DNA of 64,000 bases, from assembly GCF_020623625.1 (NCBI RefSeq), contig NC_060200.1, forward strand, positions 1,163,501 through 1,227,500, given 5' to 3'. The notes below the pieces were generated by a model. It did not search any database. It had not been told where the DNA came from and was given only the letters and a program-made list of their open reading frames with translations. This document shows positions 9,310 to 18,946 of this stretch, piece after piece. The DNA is from Saccharomycodes ludwigii (Eukaryota; Ascomycota; Saccharomycetes; Saccharomycodales; Saccharomycodaceae). Position 1 is the stretch's first letter, and each line of letters begins with the position of its first letter. A program made the translations under genes and the position numbers.

Positions 9310-11190
9310 ATGAGTATCGCAATGTCAAATCCATCCACTGCTACCACCAATACCGCTACTGCTACACCAACTTTACCCAAAGAAGATGACCTATATCCAC
9401 TAGCCCTATTAATGGACGAACTAAAGCACGATGATATTGCCAATAGAGTTGAGGCAATGAAAAAAGTTGATACCATAGCCATTGCTTTAGGACCAGAAAG
9501 AACAAGAGATGAATTGATTCCATTTTTAACAGAAGTTGCGCAAGATGATGAAGATGAAGTTTTTGCTGTATTAGCTGAAAAATTGGGTTCATTTGTTCCG
9601 TATGTTGGTGGTCCCAAATATGCCACTGTATTATTGCCTCCCCTAGAAATATTAAGTGCTACAGAAGAGACTATTGTTAGAGATAAAGCTGTTGACTCCT
9701 TAAACAGCATAGCCCAAGAACTATCAGAAGAACAAATTTTCCATGATTTTGTTCCATTGATTGAACATTTGGCCACTACAGAGTGGTTTTCTTCTAAAGT
9801 TTCCGCCTGCGGGTTGTTTAAATCTGTCATTGTTAGGGTCAAAGATGATAAATTTAGAAAAGTTTTGCTACAGTTGTTCTACAATCTAGTTTTGGATGAC
9901 ACCCCAATGGTTAGAAGAGCTGCTGCTAAAAATTTACCCACCTTAATCGATTTATTGACACAAAATATTCGTTTGTCTACAGAAGACGATTGGGAGTTTA
10001 TTTCAAATATGTTTCAAAAGATTGTAACCGACAACCAGGATTCTGTCAAGTTTTTGGCTGTTGATGTTTTAATTTCCATTTTGAAATTTTTTAATACCAA
10101 AAAGGACTACACTCATCTACCAGATCTCTTACATTCTGCTATACAACTAATTACTGATGAAGCTTGGAGGGTTAGATATATGGCAGCCGATAGATTCATT
10201 CAATTAGCAACGGAATTTGTTGAACAACCACAATTACTCCAGCAATTTTCCCAACCCTTTTTATCTTTGTGCGAAGATAACGAAAGCGATGTAAGAAAAG
10301 CTATTGCCAAACAGGTACCAGGCTATTCTAAATTAATATCTAAGAGTGATAAAACCATTGTTTTGGAAAAGATTTTCCCGGCTATCCAAACCTTGAGTAT
10401 GGATGAAAACGAGACTGTTAGAACTTCCTTAGCCTCTGAAATTACTAACATGGCAGAATTATTATCCAAACAGGAATGTATTGATCATTTGATCCCAATA
10501 TTGTTAAATATGTTGAAAGATGAATGTCCCGATGTTACGCTAAACATCATTTCTAACTTAGAGGTGGTTAATAATGTGGTTGGTATCGATATTTTATCTG
10601 AAAATTTGTTACCTGCTATCACAGATTTAGCTATAGATGTTAACTGGAGGGTGAGAATGGCCATTATTAAAAATATACCATTATTGGCAAAGCAGTTGAG
10701 CGTGCAATTTTTCCAAGAACGTTTAAGTAATCTGTGTTTATCATGGTTGTGGGATTCGGTTTATTCGATTAGGGACGCTGCCGTTGAAAATTTAACTAAA
10801 TTAACGGAGATTTTTGGTTCTGATTGGGCCAGAGATGAAATTATTTCCAGGTTGTTGAAATCGAAGTCGCAATTGCTAGAAAATTTTGTGTATCGTATAA
10901 CCCTATTGCATGCATTAACTGGATTAGTTCCTGTTGTCGATTACGAGGTTGTAATAGACAAGATTTTACCATTTGTTAATCATTTAAGTCAGGATCCAGT
11001 CCCAAACATTAGATTCAATGTCGCCAAATCTTATGCAATGATTGTAGAAAGACTTGATAAAGATAAATATAAAGATTTGATTGATAATACCATAATTCCT
11101 AAATTACAAGAACTAACCGAGGATCAAGACCCAGACGTTAAGTTTTTTGCAGATAAGAGTTTAAAAAAAGTTAAGAAGTTAATGGAGTGA
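9310..11190 (+). CDS. TPD3: PP2A scaffold (A) subunit, HEAT repeats
   Basis: Structural A subunit of protein phosphatase 2A, bridging the catalytic C subunit and a regulatory B subunit; acts in cytokinesis, stress and transcription. 626 aa against 635 in S. cerevisiae, made almost entirely of about fifteen HEAT repeats from residue 25 on; recurring repeat elements are visible, e.g. DDTPMVRRAAAKNLPTL, ITDEAWRVRYMAADRF, DVNWRVRMAIIKNIP and PVPNIRFNVAKSY. The first ATG is used; a second Met follows at residue 5 and both precede the conserved DDLYPLALLMDEL. Matches YAL016W and sits beside NTG (YAL015C). Its partner B' subunit RTS1 is encoded 29 kb downstream in this window. Confidence 0.97.
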   Translation: MSIAMSNPSTATTNTATATPTLPKEDDLYPLALLMDELKHDDIANRVEAMKKVDTIAIALGPERTRDELIPFLTEVAQDDEDEVFAVLAEKLGSFVPYVGGPKYATVLLPPLEILSATEETIVRDKAVDSLNSIAQELSEEQIFHDFVPLIEHLATTEWFSSKVSACGLFKSVIVRVKDDKFRKVLLQLFYNLVLDDTPMVRRAAAKNLPTLIDLLTQNIRLSTEDDWEFISNMFQKIVTDNQDSVKFLAVDVLISILKFFNTKKDYTHLPDLLHSAIQLITDEAWRVRYMAADRFIQLATEFVEQPQLLQQFSQPFLSLCEDNESDVRKAIAKQVPGYSKLISKSDKTIVLEKIFPAIQTLSMDENETVRTSLASEITNMAELLSKQECIDHLIPILLNMLKDECPDVTLNIISNLEVVNNVVGIDILSENLLPAITDLAIDVNWRVRMAIIKNIPLLAKQLSVQFFQERLSNLCLSWLWDSVYSIRDAAVENLTKLTEIFGSDWARDEIISRLLKSKSQLLENFVYRITLLHALTGLVPVVDYEVVIDKILPFVNHLSQDPVPNIRFNVAKSYAMIVERLDKDKYKDLIDNTIIPKLQELTEDQDPDVKFFADKSLKKVKKLME

Positions 11191-11246
11191 AACAAACTAT
11201 TTGTGAATTATTATTATTATTATTGTCATTACTTAAATATATGTTT

Positions 11247-11290
<44 letters not shown>

Positions 11291-11588
11291 GAGGCTTCCC
11301 TTTTATTTTTTTTGAGTATTTTATTTTAATAATGTATCTATATCTATATATGTATATTTGGTGTTTAATTTTAAGTTTCATATACATATAATATATATTT
11401 TTTTTATTTTTATTTTTATTTTTGTATAGCTCACCTATTTGTTCATCGGCCAATTAACAGGACAAATAATATTAATAAAGAAGCAAGCAACTACGCTGCA
11501 TTTATATATTAGGACTAACTTCAAGTGCAATAATCTAATAAAATCATCATGATAAAAAAAAAAAAAAAAAAAAAAAAAAAACTATATC
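11191..11588. other. Intergenic between convergent TPD3 and NTG
   Basis: 398 bp of shared 3' sequence with a 41-base poly-A (11248-11288), T-rich and TATATA tracts, and a second poly-A (about 11555-11580) directly before the NTG stop. No gene seen. Confidence 0.65.
11248..11288. repeat. 41-base poly-A tract
   Basis: Uninterrupted A run 58 bp after the TPD3 stop codon. Confidence 0.9.
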
Positions 11589-13001
11589 TCATTTAAAATA
11601 TTTTGAAACTATTTTCCTTTTTTTTGGAATTTTTTTAGTAGGTGTAACATTGATTGAATTTTCCTTTGTAATTTCATCTGCTCCTTCTTTTTCTTTTTCT
11701 TCTTCTTCTTCTTCAAGTTTTATGTTATTAAGATCATCTTCAGTATTTTCCTGTTTAATAGCACTGTCCTCAACACCAACAACTTTTTCATTTTTGATTA
11801 TAGTATTTTCTTCTTTTATAGTAGAGCCATCGGGTAATGAAAAAAGTTGCATAATTTTTTCCTCTTGTCCATCTCTATCAAATACAATGGGAAGCTGATC
11901 TTTCACGTTAGAAACCCATTCTTCGATGCTAGAATATTTTCCAAGCCTATTCTCCATTTTCCCACCTTTTATAACACCAGGACATATGTCGTTACAGTAG
12001 CATAAATCACACTTAGTACGTCTCGGTATACAAACAGTTTGACCAAATCCAACCAAAACAGGGTTAATTTCGTTCCATAATGACAGGGGTAAATTATTTT
12101 GCAGAAAAATTCTTGTTTCTTCTGGGTTTTTATTATTCTTACTATTTGGCAACCATTTGAACATTCTGGTCATTCTGTCCACATGGACGTCCACCCCAAT
12201 CCCCCATTCATCCCACTGCCATGCAGCTTGTATAAATAAATTGGCCATTTTAGGGCCTACTCCCGGCAAGCTAATTAGCTCATCGTATAAATATGGCAAA
12301 TCAAGCGTATTACTAGTATTATCATTAGTTATGATAGATATTGTTTTTTTAATATATTTAGCCTTTCTAGAATGGAAGCCAACGCATGAAATTAGTTCAT
12401 TTAATACATCTTCTTGAATTAATTGCAATGATTTAAGTGAAATACCAGCCTCAGCATCTAATTCTTCTTCAACACAGTATTCCATCAACCGAGTCATCGC
12501 TTTACACGTCATTTCATCCTTCGTTTGTGATGATAACATTAGTGCTATTAAAATTTGCAACCTTATATCAGTTGGTTTTGGAATTTTAATTTTCCCAGTG
12601 TTAGGACCGTCATTAGTAGGATCGACAATAGAATACGCGGAACTGGTATTATTAACAAATGGTAAAATACTTGAATTTAAATATATTGGCAGTGTGGAAC
12701 ATCCTATGGTATCTACTGGCGTTTGCAGATATTCTCTCATTTTTCTGATTTTGGAATAGATTGGTATAAATCTAGGAATATGCTTTTCCAACACTAACTT
12801 TGCGGACGGTGAAATTAAACTCGATAAGGGTTGTTCAAGAGTTTGTGTTATTGGCTTAACTATTAATCTTAAATATTGTGCTGAATCTAGAGATTTTATA
12901 TGGTTTACATGGTCCACATATCTCTGAATTTTTTTGGCATTATTATTAGCATCGTTTTGCTCAGCTTCTATTTCAACTTCAATTCTTCTTTTCCGTGCCA
13001 T
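11589..13001 (-). CDS. NTG2: Endonuclease III-type DNA glycosylase/AP lyase
   Basis: Base-excision repair enzyme removing oxidised pyrimidines and cutting AP sites. 470 aa against 399 (Ntg1) and 380 (Ntg2). The HhH-GPD core runs about residues 120-345: ALMLSSQTKDEMT, the helix-hairpin-helix LPGVGPKMANLF with the catalytic Lys near 251, and the catalytic Asp region GIGVDVHVDRMTR. A complete 4Fe-4S motif C-x6-C-x2-C-x5-C follows (about 323-340), which S. cerevisiae Ntg1 lacks, so this resembles Ntg2. The N-terminus (MARKRR) is basic and not mitochondrial-looking; an extra C-terminal tail of some 80 residues is acidic, then ends in an SV40-like nuclear signal, PKKRKIV. A GAATGT repeat abuts the start codon. 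Position fits YAL015C/YOL043C. Confidence 0.95.
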   Translation of the reverse strand: MARKRRIEVEIEAEQNDANNNAKKIQRYVDHVNHIKSLDSAQYLRLIVKPITQTLEQPLSSLISPSAKLVLEKHIPRFIPIYSKIRKMREYLQTPVDTIGCSTLPIYLNSSILPFVNNTSSAYSIVDPTNDGPNTGKIKIPKPTDIRLQILIALMLSSQTKDEMTCKAMTRLMEYCVEEELDAEAGISLKSLQLIQEDVLNELISCVGFHSRKAKYIKKTISIITNDNTSNTLDLPYLYDELISLPGVGPKMANLFIQAAWQWDEWGIGVDVHVDRMTRMFKWLPNSKNNKNPEETRIFLQNNLPLSLWNEINPVLVGFGQTVCIPRRTKCDLCYCNDICPGVIKGGKMENRLGKYSSIEEWVSNVKDQLPIVFDRDGQEEKIMQLFSLPDGSTIKEENTIIKNEKVVGVEDSAIKQENTEDDLNNIKLEEEEEEKEKEGADEITKENSINVTPTKKIPKKRKIVSKYFK

Positions 13002-13002
13002 T

Positions 13003-13030
13003 GAATGTGAATGTGAATGTAAATGTAAAT
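13003..13030. repeat. GAATGT/AAATGT hexanucleotide repeat
   Basis: Five near-identical 6-base units lying immediately upstream of the NTG start codon. Confidence 0.85.
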
Positions 13031-13411
13031 GCTAAACTCAATGATATTACAATCTGTAAGTACGTAATTGCTGTAATGTCAACTTTAATTGCATCTAAGT
13101 ATACTCCCTGGGCTATTAAATTTATCTTTTTTTTTTTTTTTTTCTTTTTTACTATACAAGTGTTACAAACAAAGCATATATCGTTGAATGATTGATTGTT
13201 TTTCGTTCAAAAAGCCAAATGTCCGTGGGTATAGTCTGTCGGATACTCGGTATAATAGTATTTTAAAATATATTTTTCTTTACCGTGGTTGAAAACAGCG
13301 GGTGCTTTTTTTCCCCTCCGGTCCTCAAAAATGAATGAGGGTGACAGGGCGTGCGAGGCAGAAATAATAAAACAAATAATATCTTTTTTTTTTTTTTTTT
13401 TTAGTTTCTCC

Positions 13412-13448
13412 CTTTGCAATTCCCCCCTCTTTGCAATTCCCCTCTTTG
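13412..13448. promoter_or_regulatory. Tandem repeat carrying two STRE-like CCCCT cores
   Basis: CTTTGCAATTCCCCCCT (13412-13428) is repeated as CTTTGCAATTCCCCT (13429-13443), followed by a third partial CTTTG. Each copy ends in CCCCT, the Msn2/Msn4 stress-response core, between a DNA repair gene and NGL1. Confidence 0.4.
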
Positions 13449-13679
13449 AAGCCTAAATTTTATATATTTCAACCCCACAAGTAAAAATATAAATCTTGTT
13501 GAATAGTTAATGCAATTGCCACTAATAATTTATTATAAAAAAAGAGAATAAGAAGAGGGAAAAAGGTTAAAAAATAAAATAAAAAAAATAGAAATATTGC
13601 TGTCAGCAACAAATACCACTGTTATTAACGAATATATTAACGGGAAAAAAAAAATTTATAATAGTTCTTGAATGTGTAA

Positions 13680-14930
13680 ATGGTTTCATTTGGAAAATTT
13701 ATACAAGCATCTACATTGACTGACAAGTTATTAGCATTGTCACGCCTCAATTCACCTTTAAAACCTTCACAATTCATTACAATGAATAGAACTAATAACG
13801 CAAACTCAATTTCAAACACCACTGATGATAATCTACTGCTATTTCGCCCTACTTTTACCTTTTTATCGTACAATTTACTTTCTCCATATTATATGTGGCC
13901 CCAGGTTTACACATATGTTCCAAATCAATATAAAGATTGGCAATATAGACACAAGCTATTGGAGGAAGAACTATTTTATAAATATAAAGCCGATATTATG
14001 TGTTTGCAAGAATTAACTTTAAAAGACTATGATGCTTTTTGGAAGCCAACAATGAGTACCAAATTTAATTACGGATCAAATTATATAAATAAACCTCCAC
14101 CTAAATATTGGGAAAAAACTAGCCAAGAAATGGATGGTGTGGGCATTTTTTATAATAGAGATAAATTTGAGTTTTTAACCTGTCATGATATACATTTAAA
14201 TGACATATTGGGTATTTTCAATTACAAGGAAATGGAATATCTAAATAATTATCAAGTTACGTTAACTAATGCTCAAGGTGAAGCAATTGGGGAAAAGTCA
14301 CTATTGAAAATATTGGTGGAAAGAAATCAAGTGGGGTTATTTGTTTCTTTAAAACATAAAGAATCAGATACAATTTTTATTGTTATCAATACGCATTTAT
14401 ACTGGAAATACGATCCAGTAAAGTTAACACAATGTCTTATTTTAATGAGAAAATTACAACAGATTATTAGATATCATCTAACAGTGGAAGCTGCCACATA
14501 TAGTCAAATTAAAACCATCTTTGCAGGTGACTTAAATTCAGAGTTAAATTCTAAGGTAATACAATTTTTAAGAGGGAACATTATTGGTTTAGAAAATAGC
14601 AATGCCAAAGGGGGATCCGGATTTACTTTGGTGAATCCAATGAGATCATATTTAAACACTTGTTTGTATGATATGATACCAGCTGATGCTTATATAAATA
14701 CGTGCTATTCAGGGAAATTAAAGGGTATCTTTGATTATATATGGTTTGATAAGAACGATTTTGGAATATCAAAAGTATTAACTGGGTACGGCATCAATGA
14801 GGAGTTAAATACGAATAAACAGTTAGGGTTGCCAAATGGGGACCATCCGAGCGACCATATTCCAATTTGGTGTGAATTTGAAATTAAATTACCTAAACAA
14901 CTGCAATCAACACCAAAGACCAAATTGTAG
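13680..14930 (+). CDS. NGL1: CCR4/Ngl-family endonuclease-exonuclease-phosphatase nuclease
   Basis: Putative Mg2+-dependent RNase of the EEP fold; S. cerevisiae Ngl1 (363 aa) is linked to mitochondria. 416 aa. Family motifs in order: FTFLSYNLLSPYY (about 60), MCLQELTLKDY with the metal-binding Glu (about 110), INTHLYW, the catalytic FAGDLNSE (about 283), FDYIWF and the terminal GDHPSDHIPIWCEF with the active-site Asp-His pair. The first 45 residues are Ser/Lys/Leu-rich with few acidic residues and could be a mitochondrial presequence; a second ATG at residue 38 (MNRTNN) would remove most of it. Position after NTG fits YOL042W. Which EEP subfamily is firm; substrate is not visible. Confidence 0.9.
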   Translation: MVSFGKFIQASTLTDKLLALSRLNSPLKPSQFITMNRTNNANSISNTTDDNLLLFRPTFTFLSYNLLSPYYMWPQVYTYVPNQYKDWQYRHKLLEEELFYKYKADIMCLQELTLKDYDAFWKPTMSTKFNYGSNYINKPPPKYWEKTSQEMDGVGIFYNRDKFEFLTCHDIHLNDILGIFNYKEMEYLNNYQVTLTNAQGEAIGEKSLLKILVERNQVGLFVSLKHKESDTIFIVINTHLYWKYDPVKLTQCLILMRKLQQIIRYHLTVEAATYSQIKTIFAGDLNSELNSKVIQFLRGNIIGLENSNAKGGSGFTLVNPMRSYLNTCLYDMIPADAYINTCYSGKLKGIFDYIWFDKNDFGISKVLTGYGINEELNTNKQLGLPNGDHPSDHIPIWCEFEIKLPKQLQSTPKTKL

Positions 14931-15762
14931 TAGTTTTTAGCTTCCCATTTATGCTTCGTTGTAGTTAATTATGGATTAGCTTGCATAAGTTATTTATCAC
15001 AGCGTTTCTTGAATAATAATTGTTTCCACTTACTGGTATGTTATGAGAAAAGAATAATTATTATCCTTGAGACATAATACACTTTCTTACCGTTGCTAAC
15101 TAGATGTAAGCATATTGACTGATAAAAACGCTTTAAATAGCAAACAATAAAAAAAAAAAAAAAAAAAAATGTATTTATAACTTTGGTCATAGCAAGAAAT
15201 TAGGATTACTCATTGCAAAAAAAAAAAAGAAAAAAAAAGGGAAGAAAAGACATTGACTTAACAGTATTTAGTCTCTTTTTAATGATTTTTATTTTTCAAT
15301 TTATAACATATAGAAGAAGTTACATATTAAAGCATAATTAATGATAATTTACGTTTAATTGGTAACAAAAAATATTTATTTGCGGTGCTTTTTATGTTCC
15401 GGGTAATGCAATGGGGAGAAGATGTAATATTCCAACAGTCTCAAATATCATTATTATTACTATTTTTTTTTTTCATGCTTTTATTTTATTTTATTTTTTT
15501 TTTTTAATATACAAATATATTTCTCCCTCGTTTGTAGACTATATTTTAATATTTATTTACCACATGCTCTGAGATAGTTCTACTTTGATAAATAAAATAG
15601 GACTAACAGAGAAGAATACAAAACTATAGGTAATTAAAACGGATTGGTAAAGTCAAGTGTTAAAGAATCGAAAATTTATATAAAGGAGGTCTTGAGTAAA
15701 AGTAACATATAAACTTAGGAGAACATAGCGATAATAAAAAGCAGAAGAAGAAAAAGACAACT
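14931..15762. other. Intergenic, NGL1 3' end to Asn/Gln-rich gene
   Basis: 832 bp without a gene. It contains poly-A runs (15149-15169, 15220-15238), T-rich stretches around 15460-15505 and a Reb1-type site at 15400. The long leader suggests a substantial promoter for the downstream gene. Confidence 0.6.
15400..15406 (+). promoter_or_regulatory. Reb1-type site CGGGTAA
   Basis: Perfect CGGGTAA core 356 bp upstream of the Asn/Gln-rich ORF, in otherwise AT-rich DNA; typical spacing for a general regulatory factor that clears nucleosomes. Confidence 0.45.
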
Positions 15763-15790
15763 ATGGACGAACAATTTGGATTTGTTCCTC

Positions 15791-15826
<36 letters not shown>

Positions 15827-17074
15827 TCAAAGCTCAATTACTACGTACTCAGGAAAATACTGGGTTTCTAGATATAGGGCCTAATAACAATATGAACCCA
15901 ATAACCAAACCTATTTCAATAAACAATCAAACTTTTAGACCTGGCTTTAATGCTACGACTGTTCTTAACAACAACAGTAACAATACCACCAAAAATGCAA
16001 CTTATTCAACTGACAGTAATCCAATCCTACTAGGACTAAGCGAATTGAGAGATTTTGTATTATATCTAAATGCATGTAAATCATATTCTGATGCGGATTT
16101 ATTTTATGTTCATAAAGGGTCATCCCACTCTCCTAACCAACAACATCATGTTTCTCATTCATTGTCACCTAAACAACAGCATGACCATCAAAACAAACAG
16201 AATCAACAATGTATAAATGACTCCATCCAGCAGTTTCAATTGTTACGCCAATTTTTACAAAGTTACGGAACTATTCCACCGAGTTTTTTATCTAATAGCT
16301 CTGAAAAGACGAATTTATCACTTCTAAAGGAAACAGTTATCCAAAGGCAAAGTACCAATGGTACTAATCCTAACAATAGCTACCTTTTCTTAGGAAACAA
16401 TGAGGCGGGATTTGCTCGACAACAACCGTTAACATTTGGTGTTAATGGTGCTAATAACACCATAAATAACAATAGTAATGCTCAGGTATTAACTTCGCCT
16501 CTTCAACAGCACCAAAACATGGGATTGGTATTTCCAAATGGGCAGCCACAGGGCCCAATATTACCACCTGGTATATCACGTAATACTAATGGCAATGCTG
16601 TAGCCATCAACGCTACAACTGCCAATGTTAATATAAACAATGCCAATTCTTCCGTCAATGATATTAACGATAACAGCACTAACGCTAGAAGAATATTTGG
16701 AATATCAAACAATAATAACAATGGCAATAACACCGGACTATATTTTAACGCAAACACGACAACTGGAGTTACTAATAATGGCAATGCTACGATGTTAAAC
16801 AATGTTACTCCTAATAATGGTTTAATAGGTAATGCCAATAGTAATATCCCTCAACAACAAACCGTTAGGTTTTTCAATAGCAATAATAATAGCGCCAACA
16901 CTGGTAGTAGCAACAAAAATGTCAATGCTAATGCCAATACTGGCACTACCAATCCTACAATGAATGTTTCTACCACAAATAACAATGTAGGTGTTTTAAT
17001 GGGAATACCAACTAATTTAGAAATTAATAATACTAACAGTGCTGTAAATGGGTATAACAATGCATATTATACTC

Positions 17075-17121
<47 letters not shown>

Positions 17122-17139
17122 CCTATGAAACATTGGTAA
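15763..17139 (+). CDS. Asn/Gln-rich protein of unknown function
   Basis: 458 aa; I do not recognise it. It opens with MDEQFGFVP and a run of twelve Gln, then Asn-rich sequence. One more ordered island occupies about residues 86-115 (LLGLSELRDFVLYLNA, followed by KSYSDADLFYVHKG) and a second about 145-200 (DSIQQFQLLRQFLQSYGTIP), both with an amphipathic helical pattern. Residues 215-440 are Asn/Thr/Ala-rich with almost no charge, ending in a run of about seventeen Gln and PMKHW. The composition is prion-like, as in transcription regulators and RNA-granule proteins. It lies between NGL1 and SYN8, where S. cerevisiae has no gene on either duplicated block. A Reb1 site upstream and the intact 1.4-kb frame argue that it is real. 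No DNA-binding motif or membrane segment is visible. Confidence 0.75.
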
Positions 17140-17629
17140 TATATTTTTATTTGCATAAAAACATGTTATTATTATTATCTGATAAATTTTTAACTGGCTG
17201 AATCGTATTGTTCTTGTTGCTGGGTATAAACAAGATAGGATTAAAAAAAAGACTGTTGTTATTGTTTTTACATCTTGTGTTTTATTTTATTTTGACTGAA
17301 AAATCATTTTCTTTTGATTTTTCCTTTTTTTTTTTTTTATTTTTTGTCCTTTTAAAGATTTTTTTATATCATATTTTGAATTTGTATATTATATATCGAG
17401 ATATTTTTCTATTTTATTTATTGTCTGATTGGTAATTTAGCAGTTTTTCATTTGGTGCATATTGGTTTCTTGAATGTGCATACGATCTATTATGTTATAT
17501 TATTACTATTACTTACTTAATTGTCTCCCCTTTCTCCCCCATTTTTACTAAGTGTTATAAAGATTATATATTATAAATCATGTATGGCTATTATTATTCC
17601 CTACTTCCGTTTTTGTTATGGTATAATTA
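17140..17629. other. Intergenic between convergent Asn/Gln-rich gene and SYN8
   Basis: 490 bp of T-rich 3' sequence. Open frames here are TTG-started and low in complexity. No motif of note. Confidence 0.55.
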
Positions 17630-18514
17630 TCATATTGCTATAACAATCAATAACACGATAAATAACAAAAATATTATAAACCCTCTTGAAAAAGAACCTT
17701 TAGTGCTATTAAATTTATTGAAAAAATTTAATTTTACGTTAGCATTTTTTAAGTTTCTGTCTGTACTATCAACCATTCGTTCAAGGTCAGGAATTATTTC
17801 GTTATTTTGTAGTTCCACTTCATGATTAATTCCTAATGTTATCTGATGTGTTCTTTTGATTGTAGAATGTAATGAATCAAGAATACCATCTTGCTGTTGT
17901 AACTGTTGTTTTTGATCAGAAAAAATTTCACGATTCGTTGATAACATGGAAAAACTCCCCTCGGTTGTGTGATGGGCGGGGTTATTAGTATAATTAACGT
18001 TGTTTTCATCAGGGATATCTGAATACGGCGCAAAATTAAGCCTATTGATGTTTTCATTTTCAGCGTTGGAACCGCTATTGCTATTAGTGTTATATTTATG
18101 GATTTCATCGTGTTCATTAAACCTAACCTTTTTAACTTTAATTGCATCAGTTAAAGAGGAAATGCTACTAGTTGTGTCATTATCCTTGTTATCGGTGTCA
18201 TTTATAACGTTGCTTAACTTATGCTTAAGCTTATATTCATAGAGTGATTTGGAAATGTCATTATCATTATCAGGAATAATATCTAATAAATTAGTGTAAA
18301 TACTATGCAGTTCGGATATTGTTGCCATATTATAATCACCATTGTTATATAGATCTAGTTCATCAAAAATATTTAGTATAATATTTAATTGTTTTTTTAA
18401 ACTAATTGTATCTTTTCTAGAGGGTTTTAAATTTAATATAGTTATCAATCTGTTTCTTTCCTCTATGATATCTTGTAACTTATCTAATTCGTATTTCAAT
18501 TTAGCGACCTCCAT
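17630..18514 (-). CDS. SYN8: Endosomal Qc-SNARE Syn8-like
   Basis: Tail-anchored t-SNARE acting in endosome-TGN traffic. 294 aa against 255 in S. cerevisiae. A helical N-terminal region (KLKYELDKLQDIIEERNRL) is followed by acidic Asn/Asp-rich linker sequence, then a Qc-SNARE motif at about 210-265 (STIKRTHQITLGINHEVELQ with the zero-layer Gln, then NNEIIPDLERMVDSTDRN) and a C-terminal hydrophobic anchor of 17 residues (GFIIFLLFIVLLIVIAI) ending at the last residue. Asn insertions in the linker explain the extra length. It neighbours NOP12 and DEP1, in keeping with YAL014C next to DEP1 (YAL013W). Confidence 0.88.
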   Translation of the reverse strand: MEVAKLKYELDKLQDIIEERNRLITILNLKPSRKDTISLKKQLNIILNIFDELDLYNNGDYNMATISELHSIYTNLLDIIPDNDNDISKSLYEYKLKHKLSNVINDTDNKDNDTTSSISSLTDAIKVKKVRFNEHDEIHKYNTNSNSGSNAENENINRLNFAPYSDIPDENNVNYTNNPAHHTTEGSFSMLSTNREIFSDQKQQLQQQDGILDSLHSTIKRTHQITLGINHEVELQNNEIIPDLERMVDSTDRNLKNANVKLNFFNKFNSTKGSFSRGFIIFLLFIVLLIVIAI

Positions 18515-18946
18515 TTTTTAATAGTTTTTGTGATTATTTTATATGGTATATGAATAATTCCTCCAGTTAAAAATGTAAAAATGTGTTTTAAATCTATTAG
18601 TTCTTGCTTTTTTTTTTTTTTTTTTTTTTTTCATTCTTTTAATTTTTTTTTTTTTAAATTTTTTTTTTATTTATAGTTTAATAATAAAATCATAAATTTG
18701 CCGTAATTAGTTATTATTAAATAATGTTTTACTTCAAAAAGTGATTTATATCCAAATCCAAATACTTATATAAAAATGTGATATCATGCACCATAAAGGA
18801 ATATATAGCTATTGGTAATCATTCATTAACAAATATACATATATATACTGAAGAACAACAACAATAACAATAAGGATGCCTATATATATAAGTATCAAGT
18901 CTAATAGTTCAGAATTTTATAAATATACAGAAGCCATATAATAAGC
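18515..18946. other. Intergenic, NOP12 3' end and SYN8 promoter
   Basis: 432 bp, nearly all A/T, with long poly-T blocks (18609-18631, 18645-18670). No gene or clear factor site seen. Confidence 0.55.

Larger units (their letters stand above)
13002..13679. other. Intergenic, divergent promoters of NTG and NGL1
   Basis: 678 bp. From 13003 there is a GAATGT/AAATGT hexamer repeat, then poly-T (13129-13143), a less AT-rich segment (13215-13370) with a CGG-N5-CGG pair near 13239, a second poly-T (13384-13402), a tandem CTTTGCAATTCCCC repeat with CCCCT elements (13412-13448), and an A-rich leader before NGL1. Confidence 0.65.
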
